DNA of 64,000 nt from the NCBI GenBank assembly GCA_963806395.1, contig CAWDYI010000010.1, positions 1 to 64,000 of the forward strand, written 5' to 3'. This document shows positions 16,615 through 25,413 of the stretch, one piece after another (the stretch's first letter is position 1; the number at the start of each line of letters is the position of its first letter). Position numbers and translations under genes: made by a program. Origin of the DNA: DASSUW01 sp963806395 (GTDB taxonomy: Bacteria > Actinomycetota > Thermoleophilia > Solirubrobacterales > Solirubrobacteraceae). Below the pieces are notes generated by a model. That model was given only the letters and a program-made list of their open reading frames with translations. It ran no database searches and had not been told where the DNA came from.

Positions 16615-16959
16615 CTACGAGGACCCGGCGCGTCGCAGCGCCAGTCCGGTCGCGCCGTCGACTGCGGTGAGGCCCACGAACGCGGCCGCGCCGCCCTTCA
16701 GCAGACCCGGCGACGAGGCCTGCGGCGCCACTCCGTGCAGGTAGGCGGCGACCGCGACGTTGAGCGCGGCGCGGCCGATCATCCACGGCCAGCGCGGGTT
16801 TCCGCGCAGCAGGCCCGGGACGAGCACGAGGTCGGAGACGCCGATCGCCCGCATCGCCGTCTCCTGCCCGTCGAGACCGAGCGGACCGGTCGCCAGGCGC
16901 GGCGCGGCGACCAGCGCAACGCCCGCGGCGAGCGTCACGCAGCCGACGAACACCGGCAT
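16615..16959 (-). CDS. Small multi-span membrane protein (DUF4267-like)
   Basis: 114 residues with about four hydrophobic segments (VFVGCVTLAAGVALVAAPRL, AIGVSDLVLVPGLL, MIGRAALNVAVAAYL, AAAFVGLTAVDGATGLAL). The RAIGVSDLVLVPGLL centre resembles DUF4267-type proteins; this is from memory and not firm. The start is uncertain: the ATG at 16959 gives a protein beginning directly with the first membrane helix, while a GTG near 17000 would add about 14 residues. Confidence 0.6.
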   Translation of the reverse strand: MPVFVGCVTLAAGVALVAAPRLATGPLGLDGQETAMRAIGVSDLVLVPGLLRGNPRWPWMIGRAALNVAVAAYLHGVAPQASSPGLLKGGAAAFVGLTAVDGATGLALRRAGSS

Positions 16960-17148
16960 GCGCTCGACGGCGAAGGGACCGCGGGAGTCGGGCACGGCCA
17001 CCTTCTTCGCCGCGGCGCTCGAAGCTCCCCCCGGCCGGAAGGTCTGCGTGCGGACCTTCACTCGACCCGGCCGGCCAAACGGTGAAAGGATCGGAGTAAT
17101 CACGCCCCGCCGGGGGACGGTACGCGTGATCCTCGAAGGGGGGCCCCC

Positions 17149-18392
17149 GTGGTCAAGCACGACATGTCTCGCCGCTCTCTGCTGAAGGGTGGGAGCGCAG
17201 CTTTCGCCGGCCTGACGGTGCTGCGGGTGACCGGCCCGGCACACGCGTTCCCGGGACGGCCCGGGACCGAGGTGGTCATCCCGTGGCTGGACCAGCCGAC
17301 GGACCCTCCGTTCGAGATCCATCAGCTGAAATGGGAGGACCTCGACTCCTGGCTGACACCCAACGAGGACTTCTTCATCGTCAGCCACTACAACCAGCCG
17401 GTCCTGGATGAGGACGCCTGGCGCCTGGGGATCTCGGGCCTGGTCGCCCACCCTCGAAGCCTGACGCTCGACTACCTCAAGGGCCGCCCGCGTCGCGAGG
17501 TCGACTTCACGCTGGAGTGCTCGGGCAACACCGGTCTGCCGTTCTTCATCGGCGGGGTCGGCAACGCGCGCTGGGCGGGCACGCCGCTGGCGCCGCTGCT
17601 GGACAGGCGGGCGTGCTGGACGAGGGCATCGAGGTCGTCTTCTGGGGCGCGGACGCGGGCACGGTGACGATCCGCGACAACTCGGGCGTGCTCGGTCCGG
17701 GCCGCACGGGAACGGTCGAACCCGACGACAGCGGCGGGCTCGACCTGACGATCACGGAGCAGTTCGCCCGCAGCATGTCGCTCGACGACGCGATGAACCC
17801 CGACAACCTGCTGTGCTACGAGATGAACGGCGAGCCCCTGCCCGAGGCGCACGGCTTCCCGGTGCGCCTGATCGCGCCGGGCTGGTACGGGGTGGCCAAC
17901 GTCAAGTGGCTGACGCGCATCGAGGTGCTGGACCAGCAGTACCGCGGCAACTTCATGGCGCGCGACTACGTCACGATCCGCGAGGAGGAGCGCGACGGCG
18001 AGACCGTCTGGACGTTCACCACCGTCAGGCACGACCGGCTCAAGTCGGCGCCGGCCAAGGTCACGCGGCGAGGCAGCCGCTACGCGATCATGGGCGCCGC
18101 CTGGGGCGCGCCGATCGCCCGCGTGGAGGTCCGGATCGACGACGGACCGTGGAAGGCGGCGAAGCTCAAGCGCCAGCGGGCACGCAAGCGCTCGCGAGGC
18201 GGAGGCGAGTTCGCCTGGACGTTCTGGACGCTGCACTGGGGCAAGCCCGCAAGGGGCGAGCACCGGATCACGTCGCGGGCGATCGACGTCGACGGCAACG
18301 TCCAGCCCGCGCCGAACGACCCCTACCTCGCGAGCAAGGTCACGTTCTGGGAGAGCAACGGGCAGATCACGCGCCGCGTGCGCATCCCCTAG
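17149..18392 (+). pseudogene. Tat-exported sulfite oxidase-like molybdopterin enzyme, frameshifted
   Basis: The first frame (from 17149) has a twin-arginine signal (MSRRSLLKGGSAAFAGL) and the molybdopterin domain start (NEDFFIVSHYNQPVLDEDAWRL, then FTLECSGNTG with the molybdenum-ligand Cys). It ends after WAGTPLAPLL. The rest of the enzyme (QAGVLDEGIEVVFWGADAG ... GVANVKWLTRIEVLDQQYRG ... C-terminal Ig-like dimerisation domain to 18392) continues in the next frame. One missing base near 17608 explains this. Joined, the protein is about 414 residues, normal for the family. Either a sequencing error or a very recent inactivation. Confidence 0.85.
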
Positions 18393-18423
18393 ATTTTGCC
18401 CCGTCGTCGAAGGGGAGGGCCCC

Positions 18424-20538
18424 ATGTTGCGCAGGATCGCTGTTGTCATCGCGACCGTCTGGATCGGGTCCGCGATCCTCGTAGCCACTGCCGCCGCGGA
18501 TCGGGGAGCCGTCCGTCACTTCGGCGCGGGCGCTCCGGGAATCGGCGACCCGTACTTCCCGCTCGACGGCAACGGGGGCTACGACGTCAAGCACTACGGG
18601 CTCGACCTCGACTACGAGCCGGCGACCGACGTGCTGAGCGGCGTGGCAACCATCCGCGCACGGGCGACGCAGAATCTGTCGCGCTTCAACCTCGACCTGT
18701 TCGGGCTGACCGTGCGCGCCGTCCACGTCGACGGCCGGCGGGCCAGGTGGAGCCGCGACGTCGGCGAGCTGACGATCATCCCGCGCCACAAGCTCCGCAA
18801 GCGCGAGCGGTTCACGACCGTCGTGGTCTATGACGGCGTGCCGGAGCCGATCGGCGACGAGCAGATCGGCCTGTCGGGCTTCATCCACACCGACGACGGC
18901 ACGGTGGTCGCCGGCCAGCCCGACGCGGCGGCCACGTGGCACCCCGCGAACGACCATCCCGCCGACAAGGCCTCCTACACGTTCCGGATCACGGTCCCGA
19001 AGGGCCTCGAGGCGGTGGCGAACGGCGAGCTCGAGGGCATCCGGACACGGCGCGGCCACACGACCTGGACCTGGGACGCGGATGAGCCGATGGCGCCGTA
19101 CCTGACGACGGCGACGATCGGCGAGTTCGACCTCAGCGCGTACCGCCGCGACGGCATCCGCTACTGGGACGCGATCGACCCGGACCTGCTCGTCCCGCCC
19201 GCTCCGCGCACGGGCCGGCAGTTCGCGATCTCGCAGAAGGCGGAGCAGTCCTACAAGCGGCTGAGCCGCACCATCAGCGTGCCGGCCGCGGGCGGCGAGC
19301 TGTCCTTCTGGGTCACCCGCAACACGGAGGCCAACTGGGACTTCTTCTTCGTCGAGGCGCATCCGGTCGGCTCGGATGACTGGACGACGCTTCGCGACCT
19401 CAACGGCAACAACAGCGACGACACGGGCTTCGTGTGCCCGTACTGGCTCGGGCTGCATCCGTTCCTCGCCCACTACCAGGCCGACAACGGCGACGACACC
19501 TGCTCGCCGTCCGGCACGACGGGCGACTGGTGGGCCGCGAGCGGCGCCGGCGACGGCTATGAGCAATGGCGCGTGGATCTGTCCGCGTACGCCGGCAGCC
19601 AGGTCGAGGTGTCGCTCAGCTACGCGAGCGACGACCTGTTCCAGCTCCCGGGGGTGGTCGTGGACGACATCGCCGGCCCCGGTGGCGCCGGCTCGACCTC
19701 GTTCGAGGCGGACGGCGACACGCTGGACGGCTGGACCGTCCCCGGCCCGCCCGCGGGCAGCATCCCCAACGAGAACGACTGGATCGCCGGCACCTCCGCC
19801 GACACGCCGCCGACCATCGGTGAGATCGCCGAGGGATCGCTGGCCCGGCAGCCGGAGATCATCGCGTTCCTGTCCGACATCTTCGGGCCGTACCCGTTCT
19901 CCGCCGCCGGCGGGATCATCGACGACACCGACGCCATCGGCTTCGCGCTCGAGACCCAGACTCGGCCCGTCTACTCGAAGGCGTTCTTCCACAGCCCCGA
20001 GTCGGGCGACGCCGTGGTGGTCCACGAGCTCGCGCACCAGTGGGCCGGCGACAGCCTCGCGCTCGAGCGCTGGCAGCACATCTGGCTCAACGAGGGCTTC
20101 GCCACGTACATGGAGTGGCTGTGGAGCGAGCACGAGGGCTTCGCCACCGCGCAGGAGATCTTCGACTTCCAGGCGAGCCGTCCCGCCGACGACCCGTTCT
20201 GGACCGTGGTGATCGGCGACCCGGGGCCGGACCTGGTGCTCGACGGGGCGATCTACGACCGCGGCGGCATGACGCTGCACGCCCTGCGGCTCGAGGTCGG
20301 CGACGAGGACTTCTTCCGCATCCTGCGCCGGTGGGAGCAGTCGCACGCCGGTGGCAACGTCACGACGCCGCAGTTCATCCGCCTCGCAGAGCGGATCTCG
20401 GGAGAGCAGCTCGACGCGTTCTTCGAGACCTGGCTGTTCACGCCCGCGAAGCCGGAGGGCATCGAGCCCCCGCCGGCCGCGCGGGCGCGGGCGCAGGCAC
20501 CCGCGCTCACGCGACGCTCCGTGGGAAGGAGGCGCTAG
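18424..20538 (+). CDS. Secreted M1 family metallopeptidase with inserted beta-sandwich domain
   Basis: 704 residues. Signal peptide, then the M1 N-terminal domain (DVKHYGLDLDYEPATDVLSGVATIRA...). The catalytic part has H534-E-L-A-H538 and, 18 residues on, E557 in WLNEGFATYMEW, the zinc site of M1 aminopeptidases. Between them (about residues 255-460) is an extra Trp/Asp-rich domain (FWVTRNTEANWDFFFVEAHPVG...DWTTLRDLNGNNSDDTG...VVVDDIAGPG) resembling the immune-inhibitor-A/MAM-type beta sandwich of secreted M6 proteases. The usual GAMEN exopeptidase motif is replaced by IGFALETQT. Probably an extracellular scavenging peptidase. Confidence 0.9.
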   Translation: MLRRIAVVIATVWIGSAILVATAAADRGAVRHFGAGAPGIGDPYFPLDGNGGYDVKHYGLDLDYEPATDVLSGVATIRARATQNLSRFNLDLFGLTVRAVHVDGRRARWSRDVGELTIIPRHKLRKRERFTTVVVYDGVPEPIGDEQIGLSGFIHTDDGTVVAGQPDAAATWHPANDHPADKASYTFRITVPKGLEAVANGELEGIRTRRGHTTWTWDADEPMAPYLTTATIGEFDLSAYRRDGIRYWDAIDPDLLVPPAPRTGRQFAISQKAEQSYKRLSRTISVPAAGGELSFWVTRNTEANWDFFFVEAHPVGSDDWTTLRDLNGNNSDDTGFVCPYWLGLHPFLAHYQADNGDDTCSPSGTTGDWWAASGAGDGYEQWRVDLSAYAGSQVEVSLSYASDDLFQLPGVVVDDIAGPGGAGSTSFEADGDTLDGWTVPGPPAGSIPNENDWIAGTSADTPPTIGEIAEGSLARQPEIIAFLSDIFGPYPFSAAGGIIDDTDAIGFALETQTRPVYSKAFFHSPESGDAVVVHELAHQWAGDSLALERWQHIWLNEGFATYMEWLWSEHEGFATAQEIFDFQASRPADDPFWTVVIGDPGPDLVLDGAIYDRGGMTLHALRLEVGDEDFFRILRRWEQSHAGGNVTTPQFIRLAERISGEQLDAFFETWLFTPAKPEGIEPPPAARARAQAPALTRRSVGRRR

Positions 20539-20945
20539 CTGGAGCCGGTGCGCTTGGCCCGGAACTTCGTCGTGGTCGTGCAGGCCGGGCCGTTGCCCGA
20601 CGTCTTTCGGTAGGTCATCGAGCCGCGCACGACGGTACGCGAGACGGTCCTGCCGGTGACGGTCACCGAGTACTCGTGGTCGATGCCGTTGACGGCCGTG
20701 CCGCTGAACGAGAAGCGACCGTTCCCGCGCACCTTCATCTCCGGCACCGGTACGCCGAAGCGCGAGCAGGAATCGTTGTGGCTGAAGTTGCGGACCTTGC
20801 CGCCGGCGACGTCGAAGGTCACGACGATCACGTTGTTCTTGCTCTGGGCGTAGTGGCCGCCCTTCGGCGTGACCGCGGCGGCGGTGGCGGGGAGTACGGC
20901 GAGCAGGACGACTGCCGCCGGGACGGCGGCACCTCGGTTGAGCAT
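20535..20945 (-). CDS. Secreted hypothetical protein
   Basis: 136 residues: signal peptide (LNRGAAVPAAVVLLAVLPATAAA), then a small beta-rich domain (GGHYAQSKNNVIVVTFDVAGGKVRNFSHNDSC...GRFSFSGTAVNG...VRGSMTYRKTSG...CTTTTKFRAKR) with two Cys residues that could pair. This layout is common in secreted Solirubrobacterales proteins; function unknown. Convergent with the M1 peptidase gene; stops share CTAG. Confidence 0.8.
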   Translation of the reverse strand: MLNRGAAVPAAVVLLAVLPATAAAVTPKGGHYAQSKNNVIVVTFDVAGGKVRNFSHNDSCSRFGVPVPEMKVRGNGRFSFSGTAVNGIDHEYSVTVTGRTVSRTVVRGSMTYRKTSGNGPACTTTTKFRAKRTGSS

Positions 20946-20984
20946 GGAGTCCCTTCCCAGAAGTCGGAGTTCGGCGATGCCGGG

Positions 20985-21069
20985 AAAGGTCTCGTAGCCA
21001 GACCTTTGGCGCCAGCGGGGCAGACCGGCTTCGTGGTGGCGGACAACCGACGCACCGGTGTCGGTTGTC
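20985..21069. promoter_or_regulatory. Two perfect inverted repeats between divergent genes
   Basis: AAAGGTCT (20985-20992) pairs with AGACCTTT (21000-21007), loop of 7. Further right GACAACCGAC (21042-21051) pairs with GTCGGTTGTC (21060-21069), spacer of 8. They lie between the start of the secreted-protein gene and the start of the response-regulator gene, so operator function is likely for at least the second one. Confidence 0.45.
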
Positions 21070-21110
21070 GGCCATGGTGCTCGCGCGATGCGCACGCGAG
21101 GATTGCTCGG

Positions 21111-21467
21111 ATGGCGGCCCGCATCCTGATCGTCGACGACCACGCCGGCTTCCGCGCGGCGGCGCGGCGGGCGCTGGAACGCGCCGGCTGGACGGTCGTC
21201 GGGGAGGCTGGGACCGGCGCGGACGGACTGCTCGCTGCGCGCACGCTCGAGCCCGCGGTCGTCCTGCTCGACGTAGGACTGCCCGACATGAGCGGTCTCG
21301 AGGTCGCGCGGCAGCTCCGCGACGGCGCACCGCAACTGGCGGTCGTCGTCGTCTCGACGCACGACTCCAGCGACTTTCACGACCTGGCCCTCGCCAACGG
21401 CGCGCGCGGGTTCCTCGCGAAGGCGGAGCTGACCGGCGCTGCGCTCGATGCCCTGCTCGAGGGGTAG
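21111..21467 (+). CDS. Single-domain response regulator (REC only)
   Basis: 118 residues making one receiver domain: ILIVDDHAGFRAAARRALERAGW (acidic pair DD), VVLLDVGLPDMSG with the phospho-acceptor Asp, VVVVSTHDS with the switch Ser/Thr, and FLAKAEL with the conserved Lys. No output domain, so it acts as a phosphate relay or by binding. First of three signalling genes; the kinase starts 35 bases later. Confidence 0.9.
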   Translation: MAARILIVDDHAGFRAAARRALERAGWTVVGEAGTGADGLLAARTLEPAVVLLDVGLPDMSGLEVARQLRDGAPQLAVVVVSTHDSSDFHDLALANGARGFLAKAELTGAALDALLEG

Positions 21468-21502
21468 CCGCGCGCCTGGGTGACCGGTACCGTCGCTCGG
21501 GC

Positions 21503-23014
21503 ATGCGAATCGAACAGGCGGTCGCTCGGGCCGTCTCGGGCGCCACGGGAGCCGGCGACGCGTATGCGCGCGCGCTGCGGGCGATCGCCGGAGCCCTCGA
21601 CTGGCCGCTCGCGGCCGCCTGGGAGCCGACGCTCGCCGATCCGCAACTGCTGGGCTGCGTGGCGGTCTGGGCGGTCGACGAGGAGGGCCCGCAGGCATTC
21701 GCGACGACGACGGGCGCCGGCGCGCTGCGCGCCGGCGAGGGGCTGCCCGGCCGGGTCTGGCAGACCGGGCAGGCGATCTGGGTGGCCGACGCCGCGACCG
21801 ACGACCGGCTGCCGCGGCGAGCCGCCGCAGCGGCGGCGGGCCTGCACGCCGCGGTCTGCTTCCCGGTGCGCAGCGAGCGCGGCGTCGTCGGCGTCGTCGA
21901 GGTGTTCGGCGCGAGCCCGCGCGAGCCTGACGCCGACCTCGTGGCAGCGCTCGAGGTGGTCGGCGTCCAGCTCGGGCAGATCGTCGAGCGCCGCCGCGCC
22001 GAAGACTCCCGGCACGCGAGCGAGCAGCGCTACCGCGCGACGCTCCAGGCCGCTCTGGACTGCGTCGTCACGATGGACCATCACGGCCGGGTCGTCGAGT
22101 TCAACCCGGCGGCCGAGCGCACGTTCGGCTACACGAGCGAGGAGGCGGTCGGCCGCGACATGGGGGAGCTGATCGTGCCGCCCGACCTGCGCGAGCGCCA
22201 CCGCCGCGGGCTCGCCGAGCACCTCGCCGGCGGCCCGCCGCGGGTGCTGGACCGGCGGATCGAGATCGACGCGATGCGCGCCGACGGCACGCGCTTCCCG
22301 GTCGAGCTCACGATCACCCGCATCGACGTTCCCGGCCCGCCGGTGTTCACCGGCTACCTGCGCGACATCAGCGATCGCCGGCGCGCCGAGGGAGACCTGA
22401 AGGCCTCGCGCGCCCGGATCGTGGACGCGGGCGACGCCGCGCGACGGCGGATCGAGCGTGACCTGCACGACGGCGCTCAGCAGCGGCTCGTGAGCGTGGC
22501 GATCAGCCTGAACGCGGCGCGCGCCTGTCTCGACGAGGACCTGACGGCTGCACGCGTGCTGCTCGACGACGCCGTCGAGGACCTCGCGCTCGGACTCGAC
22601 GAGCTGCGCGAGCTCGCCCGCGGCATTCATCCCGCCGTGCTGATCGAGGGCGGCCTCGGCCCGGCGCTGCGCGGGCTGGTGCGGCGCAGCCAGGTGCCGG
22701 CGCGGCTCGCGTCCGTGCCCGCCGAGCGGTTCCCGGCGGCGGTCGAGGCCGCCGCATACTTCGCCGTCTCAGAGGGGCTGACCAACGTCGCCCGCCACGC
22801 GCCTGCCGCCACGCTCGTCGAGATCGACGTCGCGCGCCGGGACGGGCGGCTCGTCGTCGTGGTTCGCGACGATGCCGCCGGCGGCGCCGATCCCGCGGGC
22901 GGCGGCCTGCGCGGACTCGCCGACCGGTTCGCCGCGCTCGAGGGAAGCCTCGAGGTGCTCAGCCCTCCGGGCGGCGGCACGACGCTGCGCGCGGAGATCC
23001 CATGCGGGTCGTGA
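21503..23014 (+). CDS. GAF-PAS sensor histidine kinase (NarL type)
   Basis: 503 residues, soluble. GAF domain (about 5-165; GEGLPGRVWQTGQAIWVADAATD), PAS domain (about 175-300; ALDCVVTMDHHGRVVEFNPAAERTFGYTSEEAVGR), HisKA_3 helix RRRIERDLHDGAQQRLVSVAI with the phospho-acceptor His, and an ATPase domain (SEGLTNVARHAPA, GGLRGLADRF, PPGGGTTLRAEIP). Overlaps the downstream LuxR-type regulator gene by 13 bases, so they are a cognate pair. Confidence 0.93.
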   Translation: MRIEQAVARAVSGATGAGDAYARALRAIAGALDWPLAAAWEPTLADPQLLGCVAVWAVDEEGPQAFATTTGAGALRAGEGLPGRVWQTGQAIWVADAATDDRLPRRAAAAAAGLHAAVCFPVRSERGVVGVVEVFGASPREPDADLVAALEVVGVQLGQIVERRRAEDSRHASEQRYRATLQAALDCVVTMDHHGRVVEFNPAAERTFGYTSEEAVGRDMGELIVPPDLRERHRRGLAEHLAGGPPRVLDRRIEIDAMRADGTRFPVELTITRIDVPGPPVFTGYLRDISDRRRAEGDLKASRARIVDAGDAARRRIERDLHDGAQQRLVSVAISLNAARACLDEDLTAARVLLDDAVEDLALGLDELRELARGIHPAVLIEGGLGPALRGLVRRSQVPARLASVPAERFPAAVEAAAYFAVSEGLTNVARHAPAATLVEIDVARRDGRLVVVVRDDAAGGADPAGGGLRGLADRFAALEGSLEVLSPPGGGTTLRAEIPCGS

Positions 23015-23646
23015 TCGCCGAGGACTCCGTGCTCCTGCGCGAGGGCGCCGTGCGGCTGCTCGAGGAGGCCGGCATCGAGGTCTCCGGTCGCGCGGGCGAC
23101 GCCGAGGAGCTGATGCGCAAGGTGCGCGCGCACAAGCCCGACGTCGCGATCATCGACATCCGGATGCCGCCCGACTACGGCACCGAGGGCCTGCAGGCCG
23201 CGGCGGAGATCCGCCGCGAGCTGCCGTCCACCGGCCTGCTGATCCTGTCGCAGTACGTCGAGGCGCACTACGTCACGCAGCTGCTGTCCGTCGGCACCGA
23301 AGGCGTCGGCTACCTGCTCAAGGACCGCGTGGCAGACGTCGCGCGCTTCGTGGAGGCCGTGCACCGGGTGGCCGAAGGCGGCTCCGTGCTGGACCCGCAG
23401 GTCGTGGCCGAGATGCTCGGCAGGCGGCGACCGAGCGGTCCGCTCGACACGCTCACCGAGCGCGAGCGGGACGTGCTGGCAGCGATGGCCGAAGGGCGCA
23501 CGAACCGCGAGATCGCCGAGCGCCAGTTCGTCAGCGAGCGCGCGATCGAGCGCCACGTCACCGCGATCTTCGAGAAGCTCGGGCTCGCGGTCGGCGACGG
23601 CGGGCACCGGCGCGTGCTTGCCGTGCTCGCCTACCTCGACGCCTGA
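23002..23646 (+). CDS. NarL/LuxR family response regulator
   Basis: 214 residues: receiver domain (VVIAEDSVLLREGAVRLL; AIIDIRMPPDYGTEG with the acceptor Asp; LLILSQYVE; YLLKDRV) and a LuxR helix-turn-helix (LTERERDVLAAMAEGRTNREIAERQFVSERAIERHVTAIFEKLGL). The D-x-RMPP-x-Y/T-EG signature is that of NarL-type regulators paired with HisKA_3 kinases. Its 3' end overlaps the convergent methyltransferase gene by 16 bases. Confidence 0.94.
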   Translation: MRVVIAEDSVLLREGAVRLLEEAGIEVSGRAGDAEELMRKVRAHKPDVAIIDIRMPPDYGTEGLQAAAEIRRELPSTGLLILSQYVEAHYVTQLLSVGTEGVGYLLKDRVADVARFVEAVHRVAEGGSVLDPQVVAEMLGRRRPSGPLDTLTERERDVLAAMAEGRTNREIAERQFVSERAIERHVTAIFEKLGLAVGDGGHRRVLAVLAYLDA

Positions 23647-24413
23647 CCCGGCCGCCGGCCCCAGGCGATCACCTTCGCCGGGCCGTGGAACCAGCGCGAC
23701 CGGTCGTCGAGCAGCGCGCGGCCGCGGTCGATCACGTCGCCCGTGCCCATCTCGATCAGGCGGTCGCGTGCCTGGAGCCAGGTGAGGCTCCAGAACTGCG
23801 CCGGATCGGAGCCGCCGCGGAAGAGCTGCGTGTCGAGCTCGGCGTCGACGTCCACCAGGCCGAGCGCGTCGAGCCGCTCCGGCAGGACCCTGGCCCATTC
23901 GGCGTCGACGCCGGCGGCTGAGGTCATCGCCAGGAAGGCCTGCCATGCCTCGAGGTACGGGCCGCCGGCGGTCGCCAGGATGGGATTGACGTCGTCCTCC
24001 TCGATCATCAGGACGCCGCCCGGCCGGAGGGTGGCCGCGAGGCGCCGGATCATCTCCTCGCGCGACGGCAGATGGATCAGCAGCAGCCGCGTGTGCACGA
24101 AGTCGAAGGCGGCCTGCGGCAGGTCGTCGGCGGTCACGTCCATCGACCGGACCTCGAGCGCGGGCACGTCGATCTGCTCCAGCAGCCGCACGTCGAGGTC
24201 CACGGCCAGCACGCTGCCGCGCTCGCCGACCCGGCCGGCGAGCCAGCGCGCGAACGACCCGTGGCCGGCGCCGACGTCGAGGCAGCGCCAGCCGGGTGCC
24301 ACACCCAGCGCCTCCGCGCGCCGGAAGCTCACCGGGTCGTGGCATGCCTCGAGCAGCTCGAGCCGGCGCTGCGCCAGCTCCCACGCGTTCGGGAAGGCGT
24401 AGGTCGTCGTCAC
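23631..24413 (-). CDS. Class I SAM-dependent methyltransferase
   Basis: 260 residues. SAM-binding motif I CLDVGAGHGSFARWLAGRVG, the Asp of LAVDLD, RSMDVTADDLP, HTRLLLIHLP and LRPGGVLMIEEDD are the standard Methyltransf_25/31 pattern. Substrate unknown. The GTG start overlaps the stop of the upstream NmrA-type gene (GTGA), so the two are co-transcribed. Confidence 0.9.
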   Translation of the reverse strand: MTTTYAFPNAWELAQRRLELLEACHDPVSFRRAEALGVAPGWRCLDVGAGHGSFARWLAGRVGERGSVLAVDLDVRLLEQIDVPALEVRSMDVTADDLPQAAFDFVHTRLLLIHLPSREEMIRRLAATLRPGGVLMIEEDDVNPILATAGGPYLEAWQAFLAMTSAAGVDAEWARVLPERLDALGLVDVDAELDTQLFRGGSDPAQFWSLTWLQARDRLIEMGTGDVIDRGRALLDDRSRWFHGPAKVIAWGRRPGQASR

Positions 24414-25249
24414 CGCGATCGCTCCTTCATACGGATGCTTTGCCAGACGCCGGTCGCTGCCGCGTCGCGTGCGTAGTCGGCGAAGTCGCGCGGCTCGCGG
24501 CCGAGCGCACGCTGGACGCCGTCGGCCAGCGACGCGTTGCGGCCGTCGAGGAGTTCGAAGAACAGGTACCGCAGCAGCGAGATGAACACGATCGGCATCC
24601 GCTCCGCGGTGAGCAGGCACGAGTACTCCTCGATCGAGACCCGGTCGTAGCTGATCTCGCGGCGCGTCGCCTCGGCGATCTCCTCGATCGCCTCCGCGAA
24701 GGTCAGCAGCCGCGGGCCGGTCACGTCGTAGACCCGCCCGCCGTGCCCGTCCTGGGTCAGGGTCGCGACCACGACGTCCGCGACGTCACGGGCGTCGACG
24801 AACGGCTCGCCGACCTGCCGCGCGGGGAGCGCGACCCGGCCGCTGACCACGGGCGCGAGCAGGAGGCCCTCGCTGAAGGACTGGCACAGCCAGCTCGCAC
24901 GCACGGTCGTCCAGTCCGCACCCGACTCGCGCAGCGCCTGCTCGGCGACCGCCGCCCCTTCCTCGCCCCGCCGCGACAGCAGCACGAGCCGGCGCGTGCC
25001 GAGCGCCACCGCCAGCTCGGCGAACGCCCGGATCGCGTCCGCGGCTCCCGGGAACGCCAGGTCCGGCTGGTAGGTGATGTACACCCGGTCCGTCCCGTCC
25101 AGAGCAGGGACCCACGTCCTGCGGTCGTCCCAGTCGAACGGCGGCTCGCCGGTGCGGGAGCCGACACGTACCGGGGCGCCGAGCGCGGCCAGCCGCGCCG
25201 CCACCCGGCGCCCCGTCTTGCCCGTCCCTCCGAGAACCAGCGGTCTCAC
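24410..25249 (-). CDS. NmrA/SDR-like NAD(P)-binding protein
   Basis: 279 residues. N-terminal VRPLVLGGTGKTGRRVAARLAALG is the GGTGxTG nucleotide site of atypical SDR/NmrA proteins; later LVLLSRRG, WTTVRASWLCQSF, EPFVDARDVADVVVATL and YDVTGPRLLTFAEAIEEIA. The YxxxK catalytic pair of true dehydrogenases is not evident, so a redox sensor or quinone reductase role is likelier. GTG at 25249 was chosen because it starts right at the first beta strand. Upstream partner of the methyltransferase. Confidence 0.88.
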   Translation of the reverse strand: MRPLVLGGTGKTGRRVAARLAALGAPVRVGSRTGEPPFDWDDRRTWVPALDGTDRVYITYQPDLAFPGAADAIRAFAELAVALGTRRLVLLSRRGEEGAAVAEQALRESGADWTTVRASWLCQSFSEGLLLAPVVSGRVALPARQVGEPFVDARDVADVVVATLTQDGHGGRVYDVTGPRLLTFAEAIEEIAEATRREISYDRVSIEEYSCLLTAERMPIVFISLLRYLFFELLDGRNASLADGVQRALGREPRDFADYARDAAATGVWQSIRMKERSR

Positions 25250-25281
25250 AGCCAGGACGCTACGCACGCCCCATCGGCGCT

Positions 25282-25359
25282 CCAAGACCCGAAACCGGTG
25301 CTGTGCCACGCATCCCCAGGATCGGGGATGCGCCCAAAAGCACCGGTTCGGGGTCTTGG
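25282..25359. repeat. Long imperfect inverted repeat (36-base arms)
   Basis: Arms 25282-25317 and 25324-25359 pair at 29 of 36 positions around a 6-base loop; the outer CCAAGACCC, central CCGGTGCT and inner CGCATCCCC blocks are all perfectly matched. It lies between the divergent NmrA-type gene and the ABC transporter operon. No terminator T-tract and no riboswitch core that I know was found, so it may be a dispersed palindromic repeat or a two-way regulatory structure. Confidence 0.7.
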
Positions 25360-25413
25360 CGCGCCCGCGCTGCCCGCCTAGCTTCCGCCACCGTGCTTAC
25401 GAAGGGAGCAATC

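Noticed and set aside
16650..17230. Similar LLKGG(A/S)AAF(V/A)GLT stretches in the small membrane protein and the Tat signal of the oxidase
   Set aside because: Short, of opposite orientation, and explained by Ala/Gly-rich hydrophobic segments; not taken as a repeat.
18367..21546. 1059-residue open frame on the minus strand
   Set aside because: Antisense to the M1 peptidase gene; composition is His/Arg/Val-rich without any recognisable domain, as expected for a GC-rich shadow frame.
25282..25413. Riboswitch (for example TPP) before the transporter operon
   Set aside because: The conserved TPP core bases are absent; only the inverted repeat is supported.
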